From Mauremys mutica (lineage: Eukaryota; Chordata; Testudines; Geoemydidae): a stretch of 64,000 bases of DNA. The stretch spans positions 22,689,301 to 22,753,300 of the forward strand of contig NC_059093.1 of NCBI RefSeq assembly GCF_020497125.1, read 5' to 3'. Under the pieces are notes generated by a model. That model saw nothing but the letters and a program-made list of their open reading frames with translations. It had not been told where the DNA came from and did no database searches. The position numbers and the translations under genes are program-made. This document shows positions 1 to 14,065 of this stretch, in pieces; within the stretch, counting starts at the first letter, position 1; every line of letters starts with the position of its first letter.

Positions 1-58
1 CTGGCCACTGTTGGAAGACAGGATATTTGGCTAGATGGACCTTTGGCTGTTCTTATTT
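1..58 (+). repeat. CR1 LINE 3' tail (5'-truncated)
   Basis: The opening bases carry the phrase 'gctagatggacctttgg' and a degraded 'gttcttatttctt' end. The same phrase ends the long CR1 at 49.9 kb and the CR1 fragment at 51.5 kb. Only the 3' end lies in this window. Confidence 0.7.
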
Positions 59-3000
59 CTTGCAGCTTTCCCGTATATCTTCTTCTTCCACGTGGGATGA
101 AACCAGGACACAGAGAGGCTAAAATAAAATATGTTTTTAAACAATAAGTTAAACTTGAACTTTAAAAAATTGGGTTGAGTTTTCAGCAAAGGTTCAGAGT
201 GGGCCTTTACATTCCATTAATTTAATCCATGCCTGGGCAGAACGTGAACAGCAGTTAGTGTCGTTATATGCCATGTATTTGCAGTGTCACTACGTATTAT
301 TTCTGTCACCTTATGAGTCAGGCTGAGCTAGTGGCCTGAAGCAGTGCTCTGCAGAGCTGCTCAGGTGCCCCATATTGAATTGCCAGGTCTCCTCCCTGAA
401 GGCAGCTGTGCCTGGGAGCCTTGAAGAAGCGCTTTCATCTTTACCATGCAAGCCAGGCCAACGTAAATCAGAGTTCTGACAATAGCCCATTTATCCTATT
501 GTGACATGAGCAGGTAAAGTGAAGTAAGCAAAGTAGGTCATGTACTTCACAGCACAACACAATCTACCAGGGAGAGATGAACTTCGATGCAGCAAATCTT
601 GTCGTGGTGTTTCGTCGCCTTTGCCTGCAGGAGGTCTGTCAGTCCCACGGTTTTGACGTACCCGCTGCCGAATTGCCAACGAATCCGCAGGACTGGTGGA
701 CCTACCGCAGGGGCACCGCCAAAGGCAGCCTGCCTACCGCCCTTGCAGGAACCGGCAGGGCCACCCCCCATGGCTTGCCGTCCCAGTAACGCGCTTGCTG
801 CGCTGGTGCCTGGAGCCACCGCTGGCTGTGGGGGGGACTAGCAGAGACTATAAATTGTGTGGTTGTTTTGTGATAACTAATAGTAACTAAGGTATAAAAT
901 GAAATTGTTAAATTCACTGTAGGCTACAATTCTACACATTACAGAATATTAAAGAAATGTGCAGATCCAGTCAGCCTTTCATGGGTAAGGGCTGTAGTAG
1001 GATCCTGCCTGTCTCTTTCTGTGTTCTGTGGCTGAGACAAGTAGGCTGGCTAAGGAGTTAACACTTCAGATTTTCTCTCTCCTCTAAAGAGATAATTTCC
1101 CCTCAACCCTAGGGTCAAAACCTGTTATATACCTGAGTGAGCTGTGTGAATCCTGACTCGTATAACCAGTTTTCAAGGCATATGTTTTGCGTAAGTAAGT
1201 GACAGGTTTTATTGCACGGAATAGAACAGAAAACAATTCCTAACTTCATGCTGTCATTTTCTTTATCCAGTGCTAAATTGGAGACTTATCAGTCACTTGA
1301 GCTGAATTATGTTTGTATGCGGTATTGCCAAACCCAAGCTGTCAAAAATCAGACCTCTCCACACCTCAAAACAAATCATGAGTTTGGCCTAAAATCAGGA
1401 GATTTTTTTTTTAACCTCATATTTTGGGCTGTTTTTATTCGTTGGTTTCTGTGCTGTTATGTCACGTTTTCAAGTTTCTTCCCTGCAATCAGGAAGGCGA
1501 GAAACTTGCTTTCTGAGACTCTCATGTAATCACATGAGGCCTCAACCCCCCCCTCCAAATATTGCAAGATTCATGAGAAAATTGCAAGATTTGGCAATAC
1601 TGGGTAGGGGGGAGAGCTGGGTGGAGAACGATAATACCATTTCATGTAGGATTTTAAGATTTTAAAGTCTGGCTTTATTCCAATTCAAAAAGAAAACCAC
1701 AAATTTCTAAATTCTCTGTGAAACTGAATCACCATTCTCATCCCCAGCTCTACTGGGAGCCCCAGGTTCAAGGCACTCTGAACATGCCCAGATCCAGAGA
1801 CCCTAGGAGCCCACTCTGTGAAGGTGCTGCAAGCCTGTGAAGCTTGGAGCGCCCAGGATTTCCTGGCTCACCATCCACCCAACAGACATGCTGTTCAGTA
1901 CATACAAATCTGGGCTCCTGGGGCTCCCAGCTCCCAATCCACGCACCAGGTGGGTGAGCTGGCAGGAAACCAGGCAGGTTTCCATCAAAAACCTGCCTGC
2001 CTGGCAGGGTTCCATCAAAACCATATCTGGTTTCTGGTGGAATTTTGCTGAAATTGACATGGTCCCCTGAAACATTTTGCTTTTGATAAATCAGCCAATT
2101 CCAACAAAAGCATTTTGTTGAAATTTTTCCAGTCAGGTCTAGTCATAGCTATTTTCTTGTTCATTAGTACTGTAGTAGCTGCCTTACTGGAAGGTTACAG
2201 CTAGTGCATTATTTTTGGAACTCCAGCCCTGTCACATCTGAGCTCTCTGGATAGTTGAAAATCAAATTTCCACATCTGGCCAACTCCAATTAATTTGGCA
2301 ACCAAGTATCTCATTTTCTTTTCCACTAGGATAATGTCTGTAGTGTGGTAGTACAGGCAGAAAATAAGACGCACACAAAAATAGGGAGATCTATGGCAGG
2401 TGTAAACATCTTTAATTAATACACAAGCGTCACACAGAATATATCCTGGTCCTCTTTAGGAACTGAAGGACCAAGAGCTCTCTGGCTACAACTTAACTCC
2501 ACAATGTCTAAAGAAGATATTGCCATCCATAAGCAATGCGGTCCTAGCCAAATCATGCTGATGAAAGTACTTTAAGGTCCATCACACCATCATGGGCTCT
2601 GACCAACAGAACAAATGAGTGATGAAATAGTTCAGTTCTAGGTTTGGTCAGTACAGCTTGCAGTAGCCTCATCTTACACAAGAAGGAAGCAGCTGTTTTT
2701 CTTTCAGTACACAATCAATCACGTTAATGTCAATTACTTTAGCGATGAACGTGTACAGGCAGTGTCTTTTATATGATTTTATACATTCTGTTAGATTCAA
2801 AATCCTTTGAAATGTCTGTGCTACTTATATTTTTAATGTTTTCACTTTTTACCTGCTACACAAAATGTCTTTATTACCATTATAAAATGTTAAATATCTT
2901 AATGCACATTTATTAATCCTGAATATTTTGCCTGGTTGCTCGGAAGCATCAATCTTTTAATTCGAGAATGGACCTTATGTTTTTTGCCATTCTGCAAATG

Positions 3001-3061
3001 CTGCTGGTGGACATTAATCATCTGTAAAAAGCATTAAAGGGTACTGTAGCACCTTCTATAC
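59..3061. other. intergenic, no gene supported
   Basis: No reading frame here has codon structure, splice context or a domain I recognise. A GC-rich block at about 600-840 has overlapping open frames in several phases, which looks like composition rather than coding; it is probably part of an unidentified interspersed repeat. The rest is AT-rich. Confidence 0.6.
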
Positions 3062-3131
3062 TAACAGATGTGCCACAGGGCTCTTTGCTGCTTTTACAGA
3101 TCCAGACTAACACGGCTACCCCTCTGATACT
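3062..3131 (+). repeat. Penelope-like element 3' tail fragment
   Basis: The segment contains 'gctgcttttacagatccaga' followed by 'ctaacacggctacccctctg'. This is the same sequence that ends the Penelope-like element at 30.95-31.0 kb. Only the tail is present, as in a 5'-truncated insertion. Confidence 0.75.
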
Positions 3132-3229
3132 GTTAATCATCTGAGCAGTTTTGTTACTTTCAAAAGGGGACTACAGGTCTGTCACATCTTACGCACATTT
3201 AACATGTGTGATTTCAGTTTTACACGGTT

Positions 3230-3420
3230 GGCAAAAGCAAAAAAAGAGAAAAATAACAATTTTAATACTGTACCTGTAGTGCGGGTGATTCTACCCACCA
3301 TTCAACTCAATGCAATTTTGACTATACGCGGTTTTCACTTTCCACACTAGCCGCGGAATGGAACCCCCGCATAAGATGAGACTCGCCTATATACACATAA
3401 ACCAGGAATACGCTCAGAAA
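3230..3420 (+). repeat. probable Tigger/pogo-type DNA transposon fragment
   Basis: The piece 'gactatacgcggttttcac' followed by 'ccccgcataagatgag' resembles terminal sequence of Tigger-type elements. It also echoes 'ggtatacgtcgttttggtat' at the end of the Tigger copy at about 57.7 kb. No transposase frame is present. The assignment rests on word similarity only. Confidence 0.4.
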
Positions 3421-3796
3421 TCAAGAAGTGGTGGATCAAGCTCATTGCATTCTATGGATTCTTTTCTATTAAGTAACAGTGGTTTACTTTTAATATATAT
3501 TTTTAAAAAATGTGCAGACATCATGTCTTATTTTTGGTGTTTTACAAATTGTTGCTATGGGAAGCTAGAATGTACTTTGTCCTTGCATAGGTAAGCAACG
3601 GCCTTCCCTTGAATCTCCCTGCAGAAGGGCCAGGCACAGTTGCACTCCTGGTACTCCACTGGGATGCACACAGGACAGAGAGGGCCACAGAGAAGATGGG
3701 ACAGTGCAGTAGCCTCAAGTCTGATCATAAGAAGCTTGAAGAGGCACCACGCCAATCTAAAGGGTGGTTCAGTTAGGTGGGTGTACTTTCCCCATG

Positions 3797-5880
3797 GGAG
3801 TATAGAAGATTAGGGTTGGAAGAGACCTCAGGAGGTCATCTAGTCCAATCCCCTGCTCTAAGCAGGATCAACCCCAACTAAATCATCCCAGCCAGGACTT
3901 TGTCAAGCCGGGCCTTAAAAACCTCTAATAATGGAGATTCCACCACCTCCCTAGGTAACCCATTCCAGTGCTTCACCACCCTCCTAGTGAAATAGTTCTC
4001 TTAATATCCAACGTAGAACTCCCCCACTGCAACTTGAGACCATTGCTCCTTGGTCTGTCATCTGCCACCACTGAGAACAGCCGAGCTCCATACTCTTTGG
4101 AATCCCCCCTTCAGGTAACTGAAGGCTGCTATCAAATCCCCCCTCACTCTTCTCTTTTGCATACTAAATAAGCCCCGTTCCTTCAGCCTCTCCTCATAAG
4201 TCATGTGCCCCATTCCCCTAATCATTTTCCTTGCTCTCCACTGGACTCTCTCCAGTTTGTCCGCATCCTTTCTGTAGTGGGAGGCCCAAAACTGGACACG
4301 CTACTCCATATGTGGCCTCACCAGTGCCAAATAGAGGGGAACAATCACTTCCCTCGATCTGCTGGCAGTGCTCGTACTAATGCAGCCCAATATGCTGATA
4401 GCCGCCTTGGCAACAAGGGCACACTGCTCTCTCGTATACAGCTTCTTATCCACTGTAATTCCCAGGTCCTTTTCTGCAGAACTGCCGCTTAGCCAGTCAT
4501 TGCCCAGCTTGTACCAGTGCATGGCATTCTTCGGTGCTAAGTGCAGGACTTTGCACTTGTCTTTGTTGAACCTCCTCAGATTTTTTTTAGCCCAATCCTC
4601 TAATTTGTCTAGGTCACTCAGGACTCTATCCCTACCCTCCAGCGTATCTACCTCTCCCCCCAGCTTAGTGTTATCTGTGAACTTGCAGAGGGTGCAATCC
4701 ATCCTGTCATCCAGATCATCAATAAAGATATTGAACAAAACCGGCCCCAGGACCAGCCCCCGGGGCACTCTGCTTACTGCCAGCTGCCAACTAGACATGG
4801 AGCCGTTGATCACTACCCGTTGAGCCCGACAATCTAGCCAGCTTTCTATCTACCTTATAGTCCACTCATCCAATCCATACTTCCTTAACTTGCTGGCAAG
4901 AATACTGTGGGAGACCGTATCAAAAGCTTTGCCAACGTCAAGGTATATCATGTCCACCACTTTCCCCATATCCATAGAGCCAGTTATCTCATAGAAGGCA
5001 ATCAGGTTGGTCAGGCATGACTTGCCCTTAGTGAATCCATGCTGACTGCTCCCTCAGCACCCTTGGATGCATTGCATCTGGCCCCATGGACTTGTGCATG
5101 TCCAGTTTTTCTAAATAGTCCTTAACTTGTTCTTTCACCACTGAGGGCTGCTCACCTCCTCCACATATTGTGCTACCCAGTGCAGCAGTCTGGGAGCTGA
5201 CCTTGTCTGTGAAGACAGAGGCAAAAAAAGCATTGAGTACTTCAGCTTTTTCCACATCATCATCACTAGGTTGCCTCCCCCATTCAGTAAGAGGTCCACA
5301 CTTTCCCAGACCTTCTTGTTGCTAACATACCTGTAGAAACCCTTCTTGTTACCCTTCACATCCCTTGCTAGCTGCAACTCCAATTGGGATTTGCCCTTCC
5401 TGATTACACCCCTGCATGCTTGAGCAATATTTTTATACTCCTCTCTAGTCATCTGTCCAGGTTTCCACTTCGTGTAAGCTTCCGTTTTGTGTTAAAGTTT
5501 ACTGAAGATTTCTCTGTTATGGCAGGAGACCAGCTTGGCTTATTTCCTATTCTTTCTGCACTTCGGGATGGTTTGTTCCTGCACCCTCAATAAGGCGTCT
5601 TTAAAATACAGCCAGTTCTCCTGGACTCCTTTCCCCCTCATGTTATTCTTCCAGGGGATCCTGCCCATCAGCTCCCTGAGGGAGTCAAAGTCTGATTTTC
5701 TGAAGTCCAGGGTCCGTATTCTGCTGCTCTCCTTCCTTCCTTTTCTCAGGATCCTGAATTCGACCATCTCATGGTCACTGCTGCCCAAGTTGCCACCCAC
5801 TGCTACTTCCTCTACCACTTCCCAGGGGTGTCCTGGAAGAGATTTTGCCATTGACTTCAGTGAAACAGGATTGAACCAAT
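3797..5880 (-). mobile_element. CR1 LINE, minus strand, internally deleted and decayed
   Basis: On the minus strand this reads from the end of the CR1 endonuclease (GSSDHEMVEF near 5.75 kb), through the linker (5.1-5.5 kb), to the reverse transcriptase C-terminus (4.3-4.8 kb) and the 3' UTR ending at about 3.80 kb with 'gaggtcatctagtccaat'. The catalytic FADDTKLGG motif is changed to FTDNTKLGG, so it cannot be active. Near 5040 the sequence jumps from VLRE to the equivalent of HGFTKGKS, skipping the RT segment that normally lies between; an internal deletion explains this. Several frameshifts separate the remaining open stretches. It is 5' truncated at about 5.88 kb. Confidence 0.85.
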
Positions 5881-8518
5881 GATTCCAAGAGTGTTAACCC
5901 GGTAGGGAATGATCCCATTTACATTGACGGTGATGGAAAAACTCCCATTTGTTGCAGTAGGAAGAGGGTTAGGCCCTAGCTTTTTGCCTTTCATTAGTTT
6001 TACATACAGATGCAATGGAAGGGATTGCCCTCACGGAGACTTAGGATGTGAATGTCCAGCGCACTAACCTCCTGTGCACTGAGGGCTTTGTCCAACAGCA
6101 GTAGGTCAAAGCACTCTACCCGCTACCGTGCACCTCAAGTTCCATAAAGTGCTTGTTGGACAAGCCCTTAGAGAGGCTAATGTCAACAGCACCTACTCAA
6201 GCACCCAAAAATTGCAAGTCAGGACCCAAAAAATCATGAGATCTTAAAAAAAGGATTTTGGATCTTTTCATTTGCCTAAAACATAAAGGATATTGCTTCC
6301 CCCATTGTCCCTACAAGAGTGCCAGGAGCTCCTCAACAAAGATGTGCTCGTAAACTCTATCTTGTGTCTCATGTGAAAGGCAACACTGCCGTCAAATAAC
6401 ATTGGAGCATTGGTTCAGCACGGGCGGAGAGGGAAAAGCTCCCTCTTCGTCGTTAATATTAATTCCTGCAGCTCCAGCTTCTTCTTAGAGATCAGCGTGC
6501 TCTGGGCTGATTACTATAGAGGAGGTAGAGTCAATGTTGGGTGACTTTTTCTGTTTCCCTCTAGGTACAACAGCTGCAAGTCTTGTTGTTGCAGGTCCCT
6601 GGAGGGACACTCCCGGTGTCTATCAAGTAAGAACTATAGACTAATGCTCTTAATGTAACTAGAGGCCTTCATTCCCCACACCGCCCCCTCCCAACCCAGC
6701 TGAGACTAGATCTCTTGTACTGAGGCTTTAGACTGCACTTGGTGCTCAGATAGGACCTAATTTGCCACTCAAGTATCTGCCAAGTCCTCTTTCTCACTCC
6801 TTCGTCCGCTCACTAAATCTCATTGCACCAATGTTTCGCTTCCATGTGCAGCAATCCCCTCTGTAAGAATGCAGCAGTCTAGCTGTCGTAGAGGAGGCAG
6901 GGAGAGGAACTGGATCAATAACAGTAACATTTTAGTAGTGTCAATATCTGCCTTCCAAGAGGCTGCTAACAAACACTATGAGCAACTGACTTTATTTCCT
7001 CTCTACACTAGCAAATCCAGGGAGGAAATGATGCGTGGATGGGTCTGGTTTAGAGAGGGCATCTACTCCTATGTGAATGCCATTTCTCCATTTAACCCCA
7101 GCTGCAGTGATGCCACCTAAATAGTATCCACTTGCCTATGCGGTGCAGTAGCTATTTAACTATTATAGTGCTGGAAGGTCTTAAGTTTGGGATTTGGGTT
7201 TCTCCAGTTATTTCCTTCTCTTAAACTGATCCAGCCCCTGTTTGTCACCGTTCTGTTGGGCAATGTGCACAGAACTTAAATCTCACTCCAAAACTTCACT
7301 CAAGTCACAGTTGAGCTGTAGTTGGCCTTGTTTGACTGGCAGCTGCTGGAGTTGCCCATAAAACTTCCCTGAGCAGGCATCTGACCCTGCTTTTTAAATG
7401 GAAGGGTAGCATTTTACTGCCCATGTATTTCTCAGATATATTGGATAAAATCCCTTGTCCTTCCTCCTTCCTACAGGACACTTCTGCCATATAGTTTCTC
7501 ACTCCATCACCCAAACTATCTGGAGTGAGAATGCGGGAGGGCCGAGTGCTGATGGGCTAGAGGGGTCCCAGGCATCACCGTGTGGCTGTGCAGCAGGGGC
7601 AGTGTCTGCAGTCACCATGGGTCAAACCCTGTGCTCCAGACAACCCAGGCTAAGGCTCCCTGGATTGCGAAGGGGACTTTCACTTGGGGAATTGGTTGCT
7701 GGTGCCCGTGTCCACAACTGGGATGTTTTCCTGAGGCTACTCAATGGTCCATGAAGTGCCATGCAAGCACGGGGAGAATGGACATTAAAGAATGAGGCTG
7801 GGACCTCTGCAGAGCTGCTGCAGTCGAGCATCTGCAGCCAGAAGAGAGACGATGGGAAATGTGCTTCGATGGCTAGCAGCAGCAGCAGCTGTCTCAGAAA
7901 GCTCTGCTCAAGCTCTAGGCAACAGAGGCAGGACGAAGAGCCACACAGGGAGAGCCTGGGTTGCAATTAGTAGGATGCAGTTTTTCAGTGGATTATGCTG
8001 CCCTGACAGTCTATTTCCTGCAATGTGCACATCCAGCCTTCCTGGCTGACCTCAATGAGAGTTAGGGTCTCTGTGTCCACAGGACAGGGCTGGCCTCACT
8101 ATGAGGTGAATAGAGATGGCCGCCTCAGGTGCCAGACTGTGCGGGGGCACCACTAGGACCCAGAGTGTAGAAAATTGTGTCTGGTGCTGGTGCATATGTA
8201 TTCTCTCTGCTCGAGATGCACAGAGAGGGTGGAGTGCTGTGCTGGAGGAAGGAGGTCACAAGAGACATAACAGGCTGGCAGGAGAAAAGCTGAGAGGGAA
8301 TCACAGAAAGCAGCAGGAGCTGCAGGGAGAGAGAGGAGGAGGAGCCTCTTATGTACCTCTCAAGCACCCCCAGGAGCCTGGACTGATTCACACAAGTTTC
8401 TCAGGGAGCTTCCTTTTTCCTGCTGCTTTTCCGATCCCACTTGAGGAGAACACTTGAGGCAATCAACTGACATCGTAGGAGCCAGTTAGGCCCTTAAAAC
8501 GCTGAGATCTTCCCTCAC
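5881..8518. other. intergenic, nothing recognised
   Basis: Scattered short frames overlap on both strands with no recognisable domain. The 8.08-8.49 kb portion is purine-rich and looks like an interspersed repeat I cannot name. No splice-bounded exon stands out. Confidence 0.5.
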
Positions 8519-8583
8519 TCAGACTCTGCTACCAGCCTGCTTATTTGTCTGCTTCAGTTGAGTGTTGAGAGCCGCACTAGCAG

Positions 8584-9204
<621 letters not shown>

Positions 9205-9226
<22 letters not shown>

Positions 9227-10220
9227 TCAGAGCATGTGTAGGGCGTCTCTCCTGCGTGGATGCTTCTATGTCTGATAAGGTGTGAGCTCCAATTGAAGCT
9301 GTTCCCGCACTCAGAGCACGTGTAGGGCATCTCTCCTGTGTGGATGCTCCTATGTCTGATGAGGTGTGAGCTCCGATTGAAGTTGTTCCCACACTCAGAG
9401 CATGTGTAGGGCGTCTCTCCTGTGTGGATGCTCCTATGTCTGATAAGGTTTGAGCTCCGATTGAAGCTGTTCCCGCACTCAGAGCACATGTAGGGCATCT
9501 CTCCTGTGTGGATTCTCCTATGTCTGATGAGGTGTGAGCTCCGATTGAAGCTGTTCCCGCACTCAGAGCACGTGTAGGGCATCTCTCCTGTGTGGATGCT
9601 CCTATGTCTGATGAGGTGTGAGCTCCGATTGAAGCTGTTCCCACACTCAGAGCATGTGTAGGGTGTCTCTCCTGTGTGGATTCGCTGATGTGAAATGAGG
9701 ACTGAGTTATAACTGAAGCGTTTCCCACACTCAGAGCATGTGTAGGGTTTTTCTCCTGTGTGGGTTCTCTGATGTCTAATAAGGCTTGAGCTCCGATTGA
9801 AGCATTTCCCGCACTCAGAACATATGTAGGGTGTCTCTCCTGTGTGGATGCTCCTATGTCTGATAAGGTGTGAGCTCCAATTGAAGCTGTTCCCACACTC
9901 AGAGCATATGTAGGACTTCTCTCCTCTGTGGATTCTCTGATGTGTGAGAAGGTCTGAGTTCCCATTGAAGCTTTTCCCACGCTCATGGCATGTGCAGCGT
10001 GTCTCTTTCAAGTTGATGCTCTCACGTGTAATAAGGTCTGAGTGGCTACTGAAGTTTTCCTCTGGCCTGTGCTTAGTCTCACAGGCTTTTCCTTTTTCTG
10101 GGAGTGCACAACTCCCGGAAACATTCCCTTTGGCGCTTCCTGATAACATCCCATGTGGTTCTACTTGCTCAGCATCTTCCTGCTGGGGTGTCTCCTCGTT
10201 CTCACACACCACCCCATCAC
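9205..10220 (-). CDS. C2H2 zinc-finger protein, terminal exon, truncated
   Basis: This is the large last exon of a KZFP-type gene, a class that encodes nuclear DNA-binding proteins. On the minus strand a consensus acceptor (tgtctctgtcag) ends at 10221. The exon opens GDGVVCENEETPQQED, the usual acidic spacer after KRAB-type exons. One degenerate finger (CHERGKSF, second cysteine changed to arginine) is followed by eight complete C2H2 fingers joined by HTGE(T/M/K)PY linkers. The array then runs into the Penelope insertion and stops (SEESCGTV). The fingers are nearly identical, with helices mostly RSSHLIR, which suggests recent unit duplication. No KRAB or other upstream exon was found at higher coordinates within the window, so the N-terminus is missing or distant. 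The gene is either a truncated functional protein or a recent pseudogene. Confidence 0.8.
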
Positions 10221-10248
10221 CTGACAGAGACAGAGCGAATCCAGACAT

Positions 10249-12180
10249 AGGTCACTCCCTGCACCGGAGAGAGAAGAAATCTCAGAGAGAGGAATGGAAA
10301 AAGGATGAACAAACCAAAATATGTGCAGGAGAGATCAAACCCATCAGGAGCTGATTTTCCCCAGACCCTTCCCCAGAGGAGAGAGGAAGGGATCAGTTCT
10401 GTGTGTGCATCTCACCAGAACTCTCAGGGGAAAGTGATATTTGGGAGGGACCTGCTGCCAACCGTCAGTCAGGACAGGTGGGAAGTCATGAATGACATCT
10501 GCCAAATGATTGCACATCTGCAGGGAAGAATCCTGAACTTGGAGAGCTCACAACTTGGAGAGTCTTTGTAGGGCATCCCAAAGGTTTCCTGTATCCATGG
10601 ACAGTTTTTGAGATGGTTTAACCAATTCCTCACCTGTGCAGACAGTTCTCAGGAGCACTTTTTTTCGGAGCCATAGAGGTCTGAGACCCACGGCTGTTCC
10701 CCTCATTCCAGCTGTGAGATCACATCAGGTTTGGAAATTGGAAATCCTGGGAAAGCAAAGAAAACAAGGAAGGTCCTTGGAATTTGTGTGATACTTGTCA
10801 CAAGGAATATTCCATGGTTTTAATCCCCAGCTCATTTTTAAGATGTAACATCCCATGGCCGGCTTCCTTGGCTCAAAGTGGCAGGAGAGTTATGATTATT
10901 ATAAATCATATTAATTACCTTAGAGCCTAAGAGCCAACAAACCGTGGGCCCCTGTTGTGCTAGGCACAGCACAAACCCAGAACAGTAAATGGCCCATGCC
11001 CTGAAGAATTTACAGTCTAAATCGACAAGACAGACACAGATGAGGGAAGAGGTGGAACCCACCAGCAGAGTAAACTATATGAAGGCAGAGTGACAGATCT
11101 GATGAACACAGGTATAGAACTTGTGACTATTGTATTTAATGTTGTGCCTAGGGCCAGTGTTTTCTGGAAATTGCTGCTATTACTGCATTTTCCCCTGAAA
11201 TTACTCTTCATTTCTGGAATCACCCTTCATATCCAGAATAGCTGAACAGAGAGTGAGTGGGGATGCAGGGTCACAAACCCCACATTTCTGCCTGGAGACA
11301 CCTGACTCCTCCCCAGGGCACAGGGCAGAGGCTGGGGGCTGGCTGCTTTTGAGACTTGCTGCCAATTTCTTCGCTCCTCATACAACTCTGGGCTCAGAAA
11401 AAACACGCTGGAGCTTCCCCTTGGGAGGCGGGGCATTTGGCAGTGGGACGCTGGGCTCCCTCATTGTGCTGCAGAGCAGATGGTGCTTGCACTTGCTCTC
11501 GACTGCATGAACAGGACCTCTCCCCTGCTCATCTCCCCTGCACACAGCTGGTTCATGTGCCGTCTCCCCAGCACACAGCCGGCTCTAGGCTCTCAATGCC
11601 CAGTGTCTGGACCCCACTTCCTCCTCACAGCTGGCTCCTGTCCCCTCCCCCCATGCACTTTCGGGCTGTAAAGGATTATATATTGCTCATGCTTGTGAAT
11701 TACTCTGTTTTCGTTGCCAGCAAACACTGGCCCTAGTTGTCTGTTATCTGTATCTTTGAGCCGGCCCTTGAAAGCACGAATACTTCACAGACGGAGATGG
11801 GCCAGATGATACCAGGGAGGCTGAGGGATAGGTTTCCTGTGCAATCTGGTGTCACTAAGGCTGGATCTCAAGGCTGGTTATGCAGAACTCCATCTTCTGA
11901 AGCTTTGCCCCACACAGAAAGGGGCAGTGACTGATTTTACCTCTTTCAGGAGACTGAAGAAGACAGACAGACTTTTGGGGGAGAAACAGCTGAGTTTGAT
12001 CTGATTGGGGGGGGGATCTTTTGGGGCTACAAACTGATATGACCTGATAACCCAGATGTAAGCTTTTAAAGACGGTTTTTAATACACTTTGGAAATGATG
12101 CAGGATTCCCAAGAGGACTGATGGTAAATATGCATTCTCATGCTTTTCTTGCTTTATATCTTTTCCCCATAAGGCACAAT
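10249..12180. other. upstream of the ZNF exon; mostly unassigned
   Basis: I searched this stretch on the minus strand for a KRAB A or B exon and found none. Around 10.89-11.06 kb there is an old interspersed repeat of the type containing 'ttgtgctaggcacagcacaa' and 'gaatttacagtctaaat', a motif common in amniote genomes. The 11.25-11.70 kb part is GC-rich with overlapping meaningless frames. Confidence 0.5.
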
Positions 12181-12935
12181 GACAGCGTCATGGATCCACA
12201 GGATCTGGGCAATGCCCTGGCTTTTAAACAGTCCTTGGGAAGTGCCCCCTGAGGGCACTGCACCCCGAAGGGGTCCCACTCTTCCACAAGGATAGCTCAC
12301 CTACGACTGAGCCTCTGGCTTTAACACCCCTATTTCAACCTGTGAGTTCTGCCAACATGCCCAGCTGAACAACACTCCTGTTGAGAGACTGTTTGTCATT
12401 CAATGCAGAGAGCAAGTTTGTGCTGTGACACTGGGCAGACTTTTAAAACAGAGCAGGGTTTATTAGTCAACCGAAACACAGCATGGAAAGTTCATAGATT
12501 AGGACAGAGAAGCAAAGAAGACAATATAGTCCATACTGGCCAATGCCCTTGAGCCACGCTGCTGTAGAAAACAGTTTGGTTTCCATTCACTGTACCTGTC
12601 CATTTGTCTTCTCTCCAATAGAGCTCCCTGCATCTGTGAGCCCAGTTCTTCCTGCTCCCAAAACCATAACAAGTCCATAAATGCTTCACTCAGCCAAGGG
12701 GAGAGCCTCCCGTGGACAGGTGACAATTATTCCCTTGTCTCTGTTGGGTATTCCATTGATGTAGATTGGCCCCAGCCAGTCCTTAATGACCCATTCATAT
12801 CACCCCATGACAGCTATGTGACAAAACACTTCATGTCTCCTGCTCTTTCTAATCATAGCAACACCAATCAGAGAGGGAAACTGAGGTGTGTATTGGCATC
12901 ATACAAGTATCACCAAAATTCCCACCTCTATCTCA
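12180..12935 (-). mobile_element. probable solo LTR, minus strand, edges uncertain
   Basis: The segment has the build of an endogenous retroviral LTR read on the minus strand. The reverse complement of 'cagagcagggtttatta' supplies an AATAAA-like signal near 12.46 kb, and there is no coding content. I could not fix TG..CA ends or a target duplication. A short CA microsatellite (12934-12948) abuts the right side. The call rests on overall resemblance and is tentative. Confidence 0.35.
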
Positions 12936-12948
12936 CACACACACACAC

Positions 12949-13598
12949 TGCTCACAACCATTGGAGAGAAAGCAAAGCACGGGAACTGGAGGTTAGTCCA
13001 GTGAACGCAGTGTAGGAGAAGCTGCAGTCCTCAAACCAGGTCAAAAAGGAGAGGCATGTGGGTCCCTACCCATAGAGAGGGGCTGGCTAGAGGCCTGATA
13101 CCTGAGAGGCCATTCCTTGAGTACACCATGGAGGTAGGTCAGAGGCTTAGCTATCCCAGAGCTGTGATATCGCAAAAGCACATTCTGGGGAATTAGGAAA
13201 TCTGGTGATTCAGGTGTAATGGGAGAGAGAATTAAACTCCCCCAATGTGTGGAGAAGGCTGGGGAATTAAACACAAACATTCAGGAGCAAAAGCCTCTAA
13301 TCCTTCTGGACAAGGAGAAGGTAGGAAACAAGAACTGGGCCACGCAACCTCAGGAGGGACAGGCTCAAAGATCAAGGAGCCCGGAGGGAAGACAGCTTGT
13401 GACTGCTGCAGATGGGGAGAGGGGGGACCAAGAGTCTCTCCAAACTCTCACTCCTATTGACCCCGACCTGATTTTATGATCTTTGACCTAGTCTCAAGTC
13501 TTGTGGGCAATTTTATATTCACTAGAGATAAAACGTCATTATCAGAAAATTGCTTATTAGCTTGGAACATGCGTGGAGGGGCAAGGAGGTGAACATGG
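12949..13598. other. intergenic, nothing recognised
   Basis: Short overlapping frames only (for example around 13.22-13.48 kb), without splice sites or domains that would support a gene. Confidence 0.5.
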
Positions 13599-14046
13599 TG
13601 TGGAAGCAGAGAAAGAACTGACAGGGATTTGTAGGGGATTTTAATGCATGACAGTCTCTGTTAGCAAGAGTCAGGCTAGCTGTAACCCTACTAACGCGAG
13701 ATTTGTAGAAGCGAGGATTGTGTGAGGCGAGGGGGAAAGAACTGTGGGAGAAGTTGCGACCTTGTGTCGATAATGAGGAATGCAGACTAGCATCTAAATA
13801 GAAGTGAGAAAAATAAGATATCAAGATGGCCTATGTATAAACAAAATGCAGCTGCTGCTTATTATTGTATGTAGCAAAAAGTATAAATGCTGCTGGAATT
13901 GTTTACCTGGAGAGAGACCTGCCTAGGACTGGGGCAACCTTGTGTCCTAGTGCACTCCCTCCCTCTTTGCAATTGCTTGAGAATAAATAAAGTATCTGAC
14001 ATTGCTGCACCCAACCAAAGAGTGAGAACTGAGTTTTTCTCCAACA
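13599..14046 (+). mobile_element. solo LTR of an endogenous retrovirus, plus strand
   Basis: A 448-bp element starts TGTGGAAG and ends CTCCAACA. It contains a TATA-like 'aagtataaatgctg' and a polyadenylation signal 'aataaataaagtatc'. It is homologous along its length to the minus-strand copy at 20363-20828. The flanking tetranucleotides are atgg on the left and atag on the right, a 3-of-4 match consistent with an aged 4-bp target duplication. No gag, pol or env sequence is attached. Confidence 0.8.
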
Positions 14047-14065
14047 ATAGATAAATGGGCGATTA

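Noticed and set aside
547..917. Several overlapping 60-90 codon frames on both strands
   Set aside because: They share one GC-rich block and contradict each other, and no peptide resembles a known protein.
8116..8457. 113-codon frame starting MAASGARLCGG
   Set aside because: It overlaps an antisense frame of similar length, has no domain or splice sites, and looks like an interspersed repeat.
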